This document shows, in pieces, positions 12,701 to 26,700 of a stretch of DNA of 64,000 nucleotides. A program made the translations under genes and the position numbers. The stretch covers positions 10,963,501 to 11,027,500 of the forward strand of contig JAWUZG010000004.1 of the NCBI GenBank assembly GCA_036785705.1. Direction: 5' to 3'. The notes beneath the pieces are model-generated. The model saw only the letters and a list, made by a program, of their open reading frames with translations. It was not told where the DNA came from and ran no database searches. The stretch comes from Acanthornis magna. Lineage: Eukaryota; Chordata; Aves; Passeriformes; Acanthizidae. Every line of letters starts with the position of its first letter. The stretch's first letter is position 1.

Positions 12701-13820
12701 GCCAACTTTATAGGAGTGATGCAATAGGGGCTACAGGGTAGGGAATACTAATGTAGATGAAGGATATTGCAGGAAAAAAAAGAAGCTCTTCAGAATCTTT
12801 GTGGATGGCATTCATAAATGAAGTATTAGGACTGGGATATCAACACCCTAAGCGGAGTGACTATTAGGAAATACTAAGTGATAATAGGTAGATGCAAAAT
12901 TAGTAGGAGTAGCAGTAAGAGTTCTAGCTGGCCACACATAGGCTGGACTAATGCCTTGTAAATAAGAGATGTAGAGATGCTGCTTTCTAGAACTAGTCTT
13001 GGAATACACAGGCAAAGATGCCATTCTGGTCTGGGCTCTGATAATAATACCCAGGATTCAGCACAAAAGATAATAGCGGAATATTAATGTAACACACACA
13101 ACAAAACTAGCTTTAGAATTGTAGCAGGAGAAAGTAGGTAAAATAAACTGAGGAAGGTTAAGTAAGTTGTACTTACTTTCAAGAAGGGGACTATATGAAA
13201 ATTAAGAAGGTTAAAAAAAAAACCAACGAGAAACTCAAAGAACTGGTCTAAATATCAAGTGGTCTAAAAGGAGCCAGCAGGGTATTTTTATGGAACCAGG
13301 TAACAATATGTACCCCAACTCAGAATGGAACTGGAATGTCCCACTCCCCACATCCTCCAAAACAACACCCTATCACCCAAATTAAAGCCCTCACAGTAGC
13401 AGAGGAAGGCATCTCCCAGCATATTCTTACGTGTGGTATGTCCTAGAACTGTAGAGCAGTATCAATGGATAGTTAGGATGGATGCAAAAGGTGTGCAACT
13501 GGTTGTAGATAAAGAGCATTCCTTTCACCTACTGGTAACTCAGGAATTACACAGATATCTAGGGTAGCTGTACACAAATGAAATCCAGGATATTGTTTTG
13601 CATGTAACCAGGCCTTTATTGTATGCAAAGGTTGTCAGGTTTTTGAGGGGTGGTCAAAGGATGTTGAACTTGCATCAACAAAGGGACAAACTTAGTGGAT
13701 GGATAATGATATACATAGTAATATTATCATCTGAGAATAGAACAAAATGCCTCCGCCCGAAAAAACATGAGTGTATCAAGGAGGCATTAATGGTTAAGAT
13801 AACAATTTCCAGCTTTCCCC
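9724..13820. other. AT-rich noncoding DNA with a TAA microsatellite
   Basis: A short (TAA)n run lies at 10369-10390. The stretch 10540-10860 has well-mixed, low-repeat sequence and could be a conserved noncoding element (see findings). From about 12600 to 13820 the sequence changes character, being purine-rich on the plus strand with few T runs, which suggests an old, unidentified transposable-element interior. Its only sizeable open frame (13598-13924, 108 codons) overlaps an LTR and looks accidental. No gene is supported. Confidence 0.5.
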
Positions 13821-14123
13821 TGTCAGCTGGTTTTGACTGGTTCACAGTCGCTAGTAAGGGGCTATGTTTTGGATTTTTGCTGAAAACAGTGTTGATAACA
13901 CAGGGACTTTTTTGTTATTGTTGAGCAGGGCATACCCAAAATCGAGGCCTTTTCTGCTTTTTGTACTGCCACACTGGAAAGGAAGTTAGGTGTGCCTGGG
14001 AAAATGGAAGGAGACACAGCTGGGACAGGTGACCCAAACTGATCAAAAGGATATTCCAGACCATGTGACATCATGTTCAGTATATGAAGTGGGGGAGGAA
14101 GAAAGAGGAAGGGGGGAATTATC
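13821..14123 (+). mobile_element. 5' part of an avian ERVL-type LTR
   Basis: The segment opens TGTCAGCTGG and carries landmarks of the common avian ERVL LTR: GGGGCTATGTTTTGGATTT (about 13858), AACAGTGTTGATAACACAG (about 13884), a TGTTATTGTTGAGCAGGGC block (13912 on), AAGGCCTTTTCTGC, a GGGACAGGTGACCC block, a TATTCCA...GTGACATCATG block, and a TATATGAA TATA-like box near 14082. It stops at a CR1 that begins at 14125. The downstream half of the LTR (R, U5) is not seen after the CR1. It would have acted as a promoter on the plus strand; now it is truncated. Confidence 0.85.
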
Positions 14124-14124
14124 G

Positions 14125-14640
14125 AATCATAGAATCATAGAATATGCTGAGTTGGAAAGGACCCACCAGGAACATTGAGTCCAGCTCCTGGCCCTAGGCA
14201 AGACATCCCAAGAGTCACACCTTGTGCCTGAAAGCGTTGTCCAAACGCTTCTTGAACTCCGTCAGGCTGGTTCTGTGACCACTTCCCTGGGGAGCCTGTT
14301 CAGTGCCCAGCCACCCTCTGGGTGAAGAACATTCTCTTGATACCCAACCTAAACTTCCCCTGACACAGCTTCAGGCCATTTCCTCAGATCTGTCACTGGT
14401 CAACAGAGAGAAAAGATCAATACCTGCCCCTCTGCTTCCCTGTGAGGAAATTGTAGGCTGTAATGAGGTCTCCCCTCAGTCTCCTCTTCTCCAGGCTGAA
14501 TGCATCAAGTGACCTCAGCCACTCCTCACATGGCTTCCCCCCCAGACCCTTCACAATCCTCGTGGCCCTCCTTCAGGTGCTCTCTAATAGCTCGATGTCT
14601 TTTCCATATTTGGTGCCCAAAACCGCACTTTATGAGGTGC
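14125..14640 (-). mobile_element. CR1 LINE, 5'-truncated copy
   Basis: The left edge holds AATCATAGAATCATAGAAT, the reverse complement of the CR1 3' terminal repeats, so the element runs leftward. Then follow typical CR1 3'UTR and ORF2-end landmarks: GAGTTGGAAAGGACCCACC, CCCAAGAGTCACACC, TTGTCCAAACGCTTCTTGAAC, and GGTCTCCCCTCAGTCTCC near 14466. About 516 bp remain of an element that is about 4.5 kb when full length. Plus-strand frames across it are antisense shadows. It abuts and appears to interrupt the ERVL LTR to its left. It belongs to the same 3'-end subfamily as the copies at 45632 and 53723. Confidence 0.95.
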
Positions 14641-17600
14641 AAATAAAGGACAGTGCATCTATTCCTTAAAACAGATGTGGGAGTTAATGAAATCTTCCTG
14701 AAATTCTCTTTAAGAAAGTGTGGAAAATCACAATACTGCTTATTCCATTCTTCTTTTTACTTATTTTTAGCTTTTCTATATTTAGATCGGGACATAGTCG
14801 ATCCTTCTTTAGGTAGAAGAGACTTACTTTGCTGTCTTCCACCATCTTCAGACAATTACAAAACCAAATCTAGCCTCTAGACACTAGCCCAGATGCTTTA
14901 AAACAAAAGCTGTAGAATATTGAAGCACTTTTCCATATTGAAACATAAAATTTTATTTCTCTGAGTGTAAAATTTTCAGGTTTAATCTTCTATATATAGA
15001 AGTCTCATTAATTTATATTTATTTGTCCTTGTATTAAAATTGCATTGGAAATTCTACATACGTGTACACAACTACATAATTACACAGCTTGATCTGAAAA
15101 GCAATAAATAAATTATAGACATGGGGCATTTCTTGTGTGCATACAGGGTGAGCCACTGAACTACCACAGAAATAGGTAAAAATAAATTATAAATTTATAC
15201 TCCAAATCATCCCTCTGGTACCACCCTTACAAGGAGTATTGATGAAAAATGATGAAGAAGGTAAAGAATTTGTAAACAATAGTCACTGTAAGTGAATTTT
15301 TAATTTCTATGACTATATCCTTCTTGGATTCATGTCTTGTATTATACTATGCATCTTGTTATTCTTGTGGTTATATTAATTAATGGATTTTTTCAAAGCA
15401 TTGTTGGCATATTGCACAATAGCTTAATCTCTGAAGAGCTGTACTTTTTTCAATTTCGTTCCCCATGTATTTCTAATGTCAAATGCATTTCACCTCTATA
15501 GCAGTATCTTGAAGGAGTAATGACATACCTGTAATCCCTTCTTCTTTACATCAGTCAGCATAAATAAGTTTTGAAAATTAATGTTTCGATTAAGTACTAA
15601 AATCTGAATTAAAGTATAATACTCATTTTTTATTCATGTATTTTGGCCAGTAAAATTTTAATATTTATTAGGTAAATGAAAGCAATTCTCATTATACAAA
15701 TACAAGCATAAATACTCCCAATTTATGTATATCTTAAAATAGAGCCATTGTAAATCTGTTTCCCAAATTTATTTTCCTGTGTTTATTTTACACTAAAAAA
15801 TACATCAGTAACTCTTAATCCCTAAAGCTATGTTTAATTTGTACACAAAAATAATAAGATAGGATAGGATAATTCTGCAAATAAAGAGAGCTCAAATCTT
15901 CTGGCTAAGAAATGTTAAATAAACTGCCTAAACGTAAATCTCCTTGTTTAATGTCCTTGAAAATTAGATATTTCTGTCTTGTTCTACTTTACTGATCAGA
16001 AACTTTTATATTATGAAACCTTCGTATTTGGGACAGTCTCCAAAGTCTTGGGTGCATCTGTGCTGATAAATAGAAGAAAATCAGGGAGTAAAGTTCAAGC
16101 ACTGTACTCCACACTTCCCATGCTTCTTATTTGTTAACTCATGTCCTAGTTCTGCTTTGGATCACTATAGGTATCTTTTTTTCCCAACAATTCTGCTACA
16201 AAAACAGTCTTTCAGGTTAATAGATGTAAAAAGATCTGTACCATAAACTTTGAAGTGCCCTTCCCTCTTTGTTCCATCTTATGTTTAATAGCAGAGAAAG
16301 ACCTAATGAGAAAGATATTGAAAAAACCCAAATCACTGTAATATTCAGTGACTGCATATGACTAAAACATGGTCTTTTCAAACTATATTATCAATTAAAA
16401 ATAAAAATGAGTGTGTTAGTACTGTGTAAGGAAACACTGGAGAGAAAATTACATCAATTGGCAAGTAGAGATATATGATCTTCCAGTAGAAACTAATTTA
16501 TAATTAAAAATAATATATAGTGCTCTGAGAATCAGTGTCAACAATGCTGATTACTCATTCAGATAAAATGAATACATATTGTATGACAAAACTGTAAACC
16601 ATTAGAGTTACTGGTACTGGAAAAGACTGAAGAAAGTGTTCAAGTAAATTTCATTATAAAATTTCAGTCTCTCTTCAATGAAGAATCCTTTAATAAAGAT
16701 TTCCTGCAAATGTGCAGGAAATCAGGCAAGAGAAAAATTAAATGCCACTTCATGCTTGAGATACTCTTCGAACTAAATGGACAAGTTGTGATGATGTATA
16801 TACAGAAATGCTATTTAAATAGAGAGATTAATGTGCAAATTAGAGAATTTTTTTTTTCATGGAAAAGCAATATTTCTACTATATGTAATAAAATCAGTAT
16901 TGTTAGGTTCTGACAGATATACTCTGAAAGACTTGAGTCTACCTTTAACTTCAATATATGAGCATTTTTCTTTTACAATTTATGTGAAAAAATGTAGTTT
17001 ATAAGTCAGGGGATATTAACGAAAATATTTTTAATTTTTACCATCTATGTTATTGGTAGGTTGAACATTTCTCAGGTCTTTCAGGTTAGTGGATATTTTA
17101 AAAAAACAACATAACAGATTACACGTATATATTCTCTTTATGATACATTGATAAAAAATGAGAAAGTGATTTCTCTTTCATTTATTTTATCAAGCTTAGG
17201 ACTCTGAATTTGCTTACGGTAAACTGCATTTTTAAAGAATTCATAAAAATCTTATGGGAAAGTTTGGTCATTAAATACTCTATAAATTGAGAGAAATAAT
17301 AATAAAAAAAAGTAAATTAGAAGTAGTCAGCAGCTATACTGCAAAATTATTTGCTTAATGTTTAAATTCTGTCCTCTTTGAGACAGAGATATTCTCAAAG
17401 AAATACAGAAAATATGCACAAAATAGAAGAAAAAGCATGGAAGACATCCTGCTAAAAGTGTAATGCAAATTGCTTGGGTAAAAACACAGTTTAATATGAT
17501 AATAAACTTGGGAGAATTCTCATGCCACATTGGTTGATAGATTATAAGAATCCCTAGGACTTACATGGGGAGTAAAATTCTTGCTGCACCACTCCATACA

Positions 17601-20600
17601 AAATTAATATCACTGTTGTATTCCTATGCTATTTACATTTTTCAAAGACCTGCTGGCAATTAGAAAGGATTAGCAAATGATCATTAAGAATATTTCCATG
17701 TTAGGTAAGACTTGCTTTGGTTAGACACCTATTTCAATAGCTGTATATTGTCCCCTTTTTTCAGTCAGTGGTTTCAGAAAAAACAACAGGGTTTGGGAAT
17801 TTTGGAAAAGAGAATATGTTAAATCATACTAAATTCACATAGTAAACTAAAACCATCACAAGTATCAAAACCATCTGAGTAAGAGATGGAATAATCTCAA
17901 AAGAAACTTTCATATATTTAATTCATTTTTTTACTTGGCAAATAATTTGGATATCTTATTCCCTGGGTATTTACTGAGGAAAGAGGTTTAATAATATTTA
18001 TACATATTAAGAGGGTTCAAACTGATAAATAGAGAAGTAAAACCTGCTAATTAACTAAGCCACAGCATCAACCCAGTTGCATAATTGTGATTTCCTGAAA
18101 TCCTGAGTTAAAAACAGATTTTGAGGACAATCCCTAAATAATGCAGAATACCAAGAAGATTGAGCTCCACCCTTGACTTCACACAGTTTTTTTCATTCTG
18201 CCACAATTTCAGTCTTTTCAGGGCGTTGTGTTCTATCTTCATTAAAACCTCTTACATATATCACAGAACACTCCAAGAATTTAAAAGAGGCAGTAGTGAG
18301 CAAATTATACTGATTTTATCATTGCATCCTCCCTTGGATTTTGCTTGGGAGAATCCCATCAGAAGATACAGCACTCTACTTCTAGCCAATATATTCAATA
18401 TAAATATTTTGCACATTTAACATATTTGAGACTATTAATGAAAAATAGTCCTAACTCACCCAGACAATTTCATTTATGTTACTACATTCTATGGAATGAG
18501 ACACACAAAACCAGAGGGCAAAAATCCATTCTGAAGTACCACCTTAGAATCAAGTTGCACTTTCTTGACTTGTTAAGATAAAATTTGTAATGGGCAAAAG
18601 GACAACGCAATTTATGGATAAAATATTTTATTTCTCATCCAATTAAAGCAAAAAGTTATGGGTATTTTGGTTAAAATGAAATTTATACACCAGAAATCCA
18701 TAATGCTCCATTAAAATAATTAACAAAAAGCAGAGGGAAATAAGAATGCAATTAAAAATATCATATACATGCCATGTTATCTTAATGCTGCTTCACTTTT
18801 CTGACTTTCTTTTTAGTCCTTCCCATTAACGAAGGATCCCTGAACAGTGTTTCTGAGAAAAACAAAGGGGAGAAACCTCAGTGGCTAAATGTTAACAACT
18901 CAAGTTTCTGGTAAGACAAGATTAATGCTAATGACATCAGTGTCTTCCTCTTCTGGTTTTCTTCAGTTTTGAGTTTGTGTTTGTCAGTTTGTCAGCTTCT
19001 CTCCCATTTCTCAGCAGGTCTACCCCTCTAAATTTTTAGCAATCTTAAACCTCAAGAGGGGTCTCACAGCCTTTCTGAGCCTTCCACTGCTCACAAATAT
19101 TTTTCCCAAAGATTTCAGTTCTACTTAAAGCCTTTGTGTACGATTAATAGAAAGACAGTGACAGCAGACCTGTAAAAGCATCTCCTAATCTATCAGGCTT
19201 TCACCTTTCATGGTCCTGGAGAGTTAAAGGTCCAAGAAAAAAATCAAAATCATTAGCAGAGCTGATTGCTGTTCAGAATCCTGATCTCTTTTTACCCCAT
19301 GTCATAGTGATCCATCCCTTGTTTAGAGAGCAGTATTCCTAAATGTTTCCACTGGGGAAATCAAATGCTCCACTTCAACCCCTGACTTTTATACTCAATA
19401 TCATTCAAAGTCAACGGCCCGGTTGAAAACCCATATACTCAGGACCACTAGTCATTCATCATTAATGACTCTTGATTGTTCCATCACCTTTTCTTGATCT
19501 TTTTATTTGGTGCCAAACTTACACTACAAAATTTTTGTACCAAAGCCCAAAGGTAATTTTAGCACAATGTAGAAATAGCAAATGAAGGTCACAGCAAAAT
19601 GTACAGTCTCTGAAACACAATGGAATTCACCGTCTGACAAATTATACTCCCAAACTATTCATCTTTTCATCTTAAGTTATATTTTCCTTAAATTCTGTAT
19701 TTAATTTGAGATCCGTTTGTCATATATTTTCCCTGAGCATTAAATATAATACCAGTATTTTTTAAAGTATAAAATTTGATCCCTAGTTGACTTAGTAACA
19801 TTAGTATTATGTAATATTAGTATTATGGGTCAACAAAGTAGAAAAATCATGTAAGACCAACCAATGATACTGGTATGATTTACTTTTACAAAAATATTAT
19901 CTTAGAAATAACATGATTTATTTTACTTAGTTTTAATTGGAAGAAGTAAAATTCTGTATAAATTTACTATACTATTCTTCTTGAATAGCTTTATCATGTA
20001 GTTGGAATTAAACTGGAATCAAGATTTTTTCTAGGATGGAAAGCACTTCCGTAGTGATTTTAACAGGGACATATTTGATAAAAACATAATTAAAGTTAAC
20101 CCTTCTTTGAAGGATTTTTTCTCTCTCTCTTTTTTTTAATATCAGAGAAAAATATAATATTATGGTGTATACAGAGGACTGTACCTCCATTGCCTGTGAA
20201 TCCATCTCTCAGAGCTAGGAAATTCTTTTGTCAAATAAAGTGTATATTCATATCACATACATCCATAAGCATTGTATAATTTACCCAAAAGATCAGCTGA
20301 TATTGTAATTGAAAAAAAAAAAATTTTTTTTTTTTAGTCTGAGGCATCTTTGGCCGGTTTCAACATCAATGTGAAATTGATGTAAAGATCTATATGAGAA
20401 GATCCTAGCTGCCTCCCTTTCACACCCACTTTCTCTTAATGAAAAGCATTGTATGGTGCATCTGACTATGCATGTTACTGTACAATGTGTTGGAGTCTCA
20501 AATTATTGGTGGCAGCATAAGTTTTGATGGATAGTCTTCTCTTTTAAAATAAAAATTTTAACCATGCTGTACTTATGGTCCAGCTCTCAAGCTATAGCCT

Positions 20601-20720
20601 CTTTCAAAAATTATAAGCTTTGTGGCTTGAGAACAGTAACTATCTCATTCACTGTATGAGGGCAATATAATCTCATTTGCACAGTTTCAACATATAGAAC
20701 ATTTTTAGATGTTCCACATG
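14641..20720. other. AT-rich unique noncoding DNA
   Basis: About 6 kb without a recognisable gene or major repeat. A 16-bp near-perfect tandem duplication lies at 19796-19827 (15 of 16 match), and a 24-bp A12T12 palindrome at 20312-20335. Between 18830 and 19450 the sequence is less AT-biased, but no open frame or splice pair supports an exon. Short open frames, up to 86 codons, show no family features. Confidence 0.6.
20312..20335. repeat. A12-T12 homopolymer palindrome
   Basis: Twelve consecutive A (20312-20323) are followed immediately by twelve T (20324-20335), a perfect self-complementary tract with no spacer. Such tracts are rigid, resist nucleosomes and are error-prone in sequencing. 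It may have arisen when two A-tailed sequences met head to head, but nothing flanking it supports a specific element. Confidence 0.9.
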
Positions 20721-20769
20721 TTGGACTCGAAGATCATAGCTATCTCTTCTAACCTTAATGATTCTATGA
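20721..20769 (+). mobile_element. CR1 LINE 3' tail fragment
   Basis: The segment TTGGACTCGAAGATCATAG followed by a CTTCTAACCTTAATG block and ATTCTATGA matches the last 50 bases of CR1, including one copy of the terminal repeat. Only the extreme 3' end is present, as expected of very early 5' truncation during target-primed reverse transcription. The element is read on the plus strand. The shortness limits certainty. Confidence 0.75.
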
Positions 20770-23700
20770 ATTCTAAATCCACAAACAACTCTGTGGATTT
20801 TTAGTTAAGGGGATGTTAAAATTGTAAGAATCATCTGGAAGAAATAATGGTAATGGCTATGTCTAAGGCAAATTGAAATAAAAGAAACATTGCGATGAAC
20901 TTTTCTTTTTCCTCCTGCATCTTAAGTATCAATTATTTTCTATTTATCATGTAGCTACACACAAACTACTGGCACTAGCCACTGCTTGTTAAGCATGCTT
21001 GAGGAATGCTTGACTTCTTTTCATACCTGACATAGCGTCGCAGAGCATTATTTTTGAATAGTCAATTCCTAAGTAACTTTTATGACTTGGCAAAATAAAA
21101 AAAGCACAGATTCAGGCTATCTATACTTCATCAATCATCTGAAAGAGCTTTTCAAGTTTACTACAAATGCTGTTCCAACACCAAGGTATAAGAATTGTGT
21201 GACCAATAAAATAATGGAAAGTTCTGTAAGTAAGCTAAGCTCTTACCCATAGAAATTTTTCTGAGGCTCACTAATAAAATCTCTAAGTGTGTCAATTACT
21301 TGATTAAATAGCCAAGTCTGAAATAACTAAAAATTTATTTCTTGCATGTAACTTGAATTATGTGAGGATTTATGTAAGGATTTATGTGAGGTCTTTTATG
21401 GGAAACGCTTTGTAATGTTACCACAACAACCAAGAAGGATGATAAATTATGTGAACCTCCCAGGAAGGACTGTAAAGAAGAATATATTTTCTACACAGCA
21501 AAGATTCTGATTCTCCTCTTCCCTCTGATACATATAAACAAATGCTCTCTGCATTTCAGTGAAGCTCCTTACTACAAAAAAAAAAGAGGAAAAGAAAGGT
21601 TACAATTTAAAAAAAATATATTAGAAAGGAGAAAACAGAAAAAATGGGGAAAGGAAAAAAGGGAACAGGGAAAAGGAAAGGAAAAGAAGGAAATATCCTC
21701 CAAATATGTTCAGATATAAGTCATGAAGTAGTCATTTAAAGTCCATATAAATTTAAGACTCAACTATATGTTACATACCCACTTGGTATGTGAGCTCTTG
21801 CCTTGTGTTGTTCTCAGAAGGTGTTATTTGTCTTAAAAACATCATTGTTAATTATAATTGTAATGAAGATGAGAATAAATTCCTAGTTCCATAAAAGTGT
21901 CCCATTCTGTTCAAGGAAAGATGTGGGGGTTTTTTCATACATTTGTCTCTAATAAATTTGGATGTCAGCTTTCCCATTCTTGTCCCCTTAGATCCATTTT
22001 ATAAACAGCCATGTAATATAGACACATCTGAAATATGGTTCAGACTGTAAGTGGGCTGGATGATCCTGTGTGCATTTCTGTCTTTCTCCACAGACTACAG
22101 AACATGCTCAGGGTAAGTCTTGCAGCTAGATAGGATAAATATAGGGCCTGGTGATGGATTTTGTATTCTACATGTCATCCACAGAGATAAGTGGACACTC
22201 TGTCCATGTAGAGTCAATGGCAGATCAGTTTTCTTGATTCTGCTTTCTGTTCTGAATGCTTAAAATTTAGTTGTAATCTGACTGTATTCCTGGGAAGAGG
22301 ATGTTTAGTGAAAAACATATTCACATGTATTTTTTTCTATTATTTATTTCTGTTTGTTGTGAAGGATTTGGCTGGAGCCCTGGGAGCACTTTCATGTTTT
22401 TAATCCCCCTTGACAAAGAAAATAATTTTATCTCTAATAAAAAGGGTAAAAAAGCTGGGAAAATACCCAATTTAATTTTTCTTAATGCCTCCCAAGACCT
22501 GTTGGTAATCAGTGCATTGTAGCACATCTTGAGATGAGAGTCTAATGATTCCCTGTCCTATCCATCAGGAACAGCTGACTGTGTTTCAGTTTCAGTTAAG
22601 TTTCTGAGTAAAAGTAAGAACTTGTAATGCTTTTCTTTTAATAGAGATGGCTTCATGATGGAAGTGTATATGTCTAAGGGAACTAGGTTTTACTCTGAAA
22701 TATTTTAAAGGATATAAAATATGGACACTAAAGGACTATGACTATTCTTGCCGTAGGACAGAAGGTGGAGTATGTAAGTGAGACAGAATCTCATCTTTAG
22801 TGCCTTACTCAGCACTGTGAATTCCACATAGCAGGGAACTAAAACTATAGTAACAGCAACTGTTCTTCTGATACCTGTCTAAAGCTTAAATCCCATTGAT
22901 TTTTCATGATAAAATTTGGAAACTTGAATAATTAAGGTGTCTTTGTCTAATGCTTTATAAAGAATAAAGTCCAGAGAAGTATGCATATTTTTAATTCACA
23001 TTTGATGCTTAAAATCCCACTGAAAGTGCATGTGAAAGATACATTCAAAAGTTTTAATCTAGAATTTTAACCTGTCCTATGGAAAATAATTTATGATATT
23101 TTGATTAGATCTTGAAATAATACTAAATCACACAACCAGCAGAATGAGACTTACACTTCCATGGAATGTGAAAAAAATAGAAACAAATATTATCCACATT
23201 TTTGTATTTACTAAATCATTAGTCACTGTTTTACTTAGTGCTATAAAACTTCTAGGCATTGACCATACCTATATATGCATAAATATTTATAAAGTAATTG
23301 CCATGCTAGGCCGCAATGGTAAAGTTAACAAAGGAATAGCCTTGTCATAGAATTTTATCTGCATGATCAAAATCACTAACTATTGTGTGTAGAAAAGAAA
23401 TACCAATTTAGGAAGATCCTTTTTGTAATGATGAAAAAAGCCAATTCCTTCAAGTACTTGAGTCCTTTTGAAACACGAAAATCATTGGAAAAATAATATG
23501 ATTATGAAGATACTTTTTCAAGAGAAAACTCTGAAGCTTTGGCAGATACTTCAAAACATTTTTCAAAGACAGGAGTTAACTTTGAATTTTTAGTTAGAAC
23601 ATACTGAGCTCTATAAAACTTCTTCTTAGTGGCAAAAAGGGACATTTTTAGCTATGAAAAGTAATCCCTCCATGTCTTCTGTCATATGAGGATGTGAACA

Positions 23701-26700
23701 TGAACAGCAAATTATACAGAATGTAGGAACTAAAGTATTTCTTTCTTTGACCATATTCCTGGTGCTGTGCCTTCCTGATTTTTAACACCCCTCTGTCACA
23801 ACATCTCAGAAATGTTCACTGGCATTTATAATAGGTCTGAATTGGTGACTTGACCCATAATAGCATCATGACAAGAGCAGCAAAATAAAATCTATAGATA
23901 CGATGATCTTAAATTTTTTAAATTATTTTCAAGGAAAGATCAAATAAAAAATGTGAACAAAAACTTCCTGATGTGTGTCTCCAGAGGTAAATGTCATCAG
24001 AATTGTCAGATTGGTTCATTAAGTCATTTAGAATCAGGATTTTTTTATACTTGAAATGGACTGCTATAAAAATACATTTGAAACCACTTTACAGTGTTGA
24101 TTAAAAGAAAAGGAAGTTCAATTCTAGACTCAGGGCTTTTTACCTACATCAAGAAAATACAAGATATTAATCATTATTAGAAATGGCATTATGCAGCAAA
24201 TAATGCCATAGAGGGTCAAGGATCTATCCCATGTTAGACATGTGAAGCATCTGACACAATTATTTTATGTTCCTTTATTTCATTAATTAGGAGCAAACGC
24301 ACTATGGGTCCAATTCATCTACTTTGCATGGAGTGTTCTTTCTACTGTAGTAGGGTCTAGACAGCTGCTGTAAATACACAGTTATTTCCTGGGAATCCTC
24401 AGTGCAGGAAGATCAAGATCTTGCTCTTGTTGTCTTGTCTGACGGTCCATAAAACACTCCTTTCCCCCGTATTTCAATTCCCTGTCCTGCCCAGTTTTCC
24501 TATGCAATTTACTTAGATGGGAAGCTAATGGTTAGGAGTTTTTTAATATGTCTCTGAATACTGATTACCTAATTTCTGTTTCAGGTGCCACTGAAATATG
24601 ATTTCTTCTATCTCTGAATATGTATCCTCAAAACTATTTCTTTTAGAATAACACCATTTTGTGTATAGTATTGTTTTGTTGCATGATATTGGAGGAGTTA
24701 ATTTTTCTTTCCTAACCTTTCTTAGTAGAACAGTGTATATTTTAATTTTCAAGATTCCACTTCTTATTTCCTACTCGGATAAATTTTCAGTACAAATAAA
24801 AGATAGCTTTTTTCCTCTTTTTTAGAAGTTCTAGCTACAATCTGAAAGTCTTCTGACCCATTCAAATTAAAATTTCAAATTGTGATGTAGCTGTGATTCA
24901 ATAACACTTTAACTTTGCCTTCATAATTAATAAAATAAGAAGATAGGCAAGCCTGTTACTGAAATACTCTTCTAAATAAAGCAGCCATGCCATTCTGAAA
25001 TAAATGACTGAAATAATATTCACATGTATAGCTGATTTATATAAAGCTCCCAAGAAGAATGCATGCTCATCATGTTTATATATTTACACTTATTAAATGT
25101 CCTATTCTACCTAACAAAAATCACACATAAACTAGAAAATTCACTTATTTCACTTATGTTCTGATTTGCTTTAGAGAAATGATGATCTGGGCTCTACTAT
25201 TGAACACAGAAAACATAATGATTAAAAATTATGTTTTTCTCTTTCTTTTTTTCCCCCCAGGATACTAAATTCATAATATATCAGTAATTAAAGAATAAAG
25301 AAAAAGCATGCTGATCAGAAATAATGTTTGAAGAATATCTATTTCTTCTAAACAGTCCTTCCTCTCTCAGTCAGTTATTTTTTACCTCTGACTATTGAAG
25401 CATATCACTTGTTTCTTTTACTTCTATCTAGTAGTATTTTATGTTAGATCACATAGGGGTATAGCATTTTAGAACCAGGCAGAGTACACAATAAATAAAA
25501 ACTCCTATGTTAACCCTTGCAGAAATGAAGCAGCCAGGTAAAAAATATTAAGATCTATCTGCTGGTTCATTATTTCATCCCACTTTTTTCCTTGTTTGTT
25601 CTGGTCTGGTGTGATTTGTTTGTTTGGGGTTTTTTACCATGTTTTTATCACAGTAACTATTTAAGATAACTTCAAAATATATCTTATTTATCATCCTGTA
25701 TGGCAATGTATTACTTCATTTTAATACATTTATTATATCAGTGAGGAATAAATGCATTTCAAAATAAGGTAACTTTTACTGAAAAGTTGATTTCATTTTT
25801 ATTGAAAAACAGGAACAGACTTTCAATGTTTATTGGGTTGTGGGGTCTTATTTTTTTTCTGAATGCCCATCGCTTCTGGAATACTCATCAGCTTTTTGAG
25901 AACAACTTGATTGAAATAAAGACCGAAAATGAAAAAGACAGTCTGTATTTCTCTCTTTTTTACCCTTATAAAGTATGACAGAGAATGATATACAAAAATA
26001 TTAAATATTCAATGCTCGTTATTCACAATATAGTGAAAATTAGAATCCATAAATCTCTAGCACACAGCTGTTGTAAGTATTTAAAAATACAAACCTGAAA
26101 TGAAATGTGTGTCAGCTTAATGATCAGTCTGAAGCAGAATGATCTGAAAAACACTCTCTGTGATTTTCACCCTGCCAGTTTACCATGATTTATACAGAAT
26201 ATGTTAGGTCTTATTTCCATGAATTTAAACATAGATAAATAGTATGTCCTTGTTCTCTCCTTCACCAAATGGAACATTTTGGACACCAAAAACTTGAAAT
26301 CACTCATAAAATGAATCACCATTAACAAACTTTCCTGAACATATTAAATTTCTGTTCCTGTCTGTCAAATGTGGTTCCCAGATTTCTTAATTTAGCCACT
26401 ATTTTATTGAAAAAGTTCTTATTTCAGAAAATATTCCCTACTCTTCAAAAAACCGAAATAGATTCTCAGCATAAATCATGTAGCTAATTGCTACTAACTT
26501 CTATGGAACATAAGTATGTTTTTTTAAGCTGTTGGAAAAATGTGTCAGTGAATAAAGAATTACAGAACTAAGACCCTTAACTCATGTTTTGATGGCTTGC
26601 AAAACATTATTTGATGGTACTGTGGTTCATGTTTATTCCACTCTTCTTTATATTGTTACTGCTATTACCAAATACATCTATGAAATAGAGTTTTCCAATA

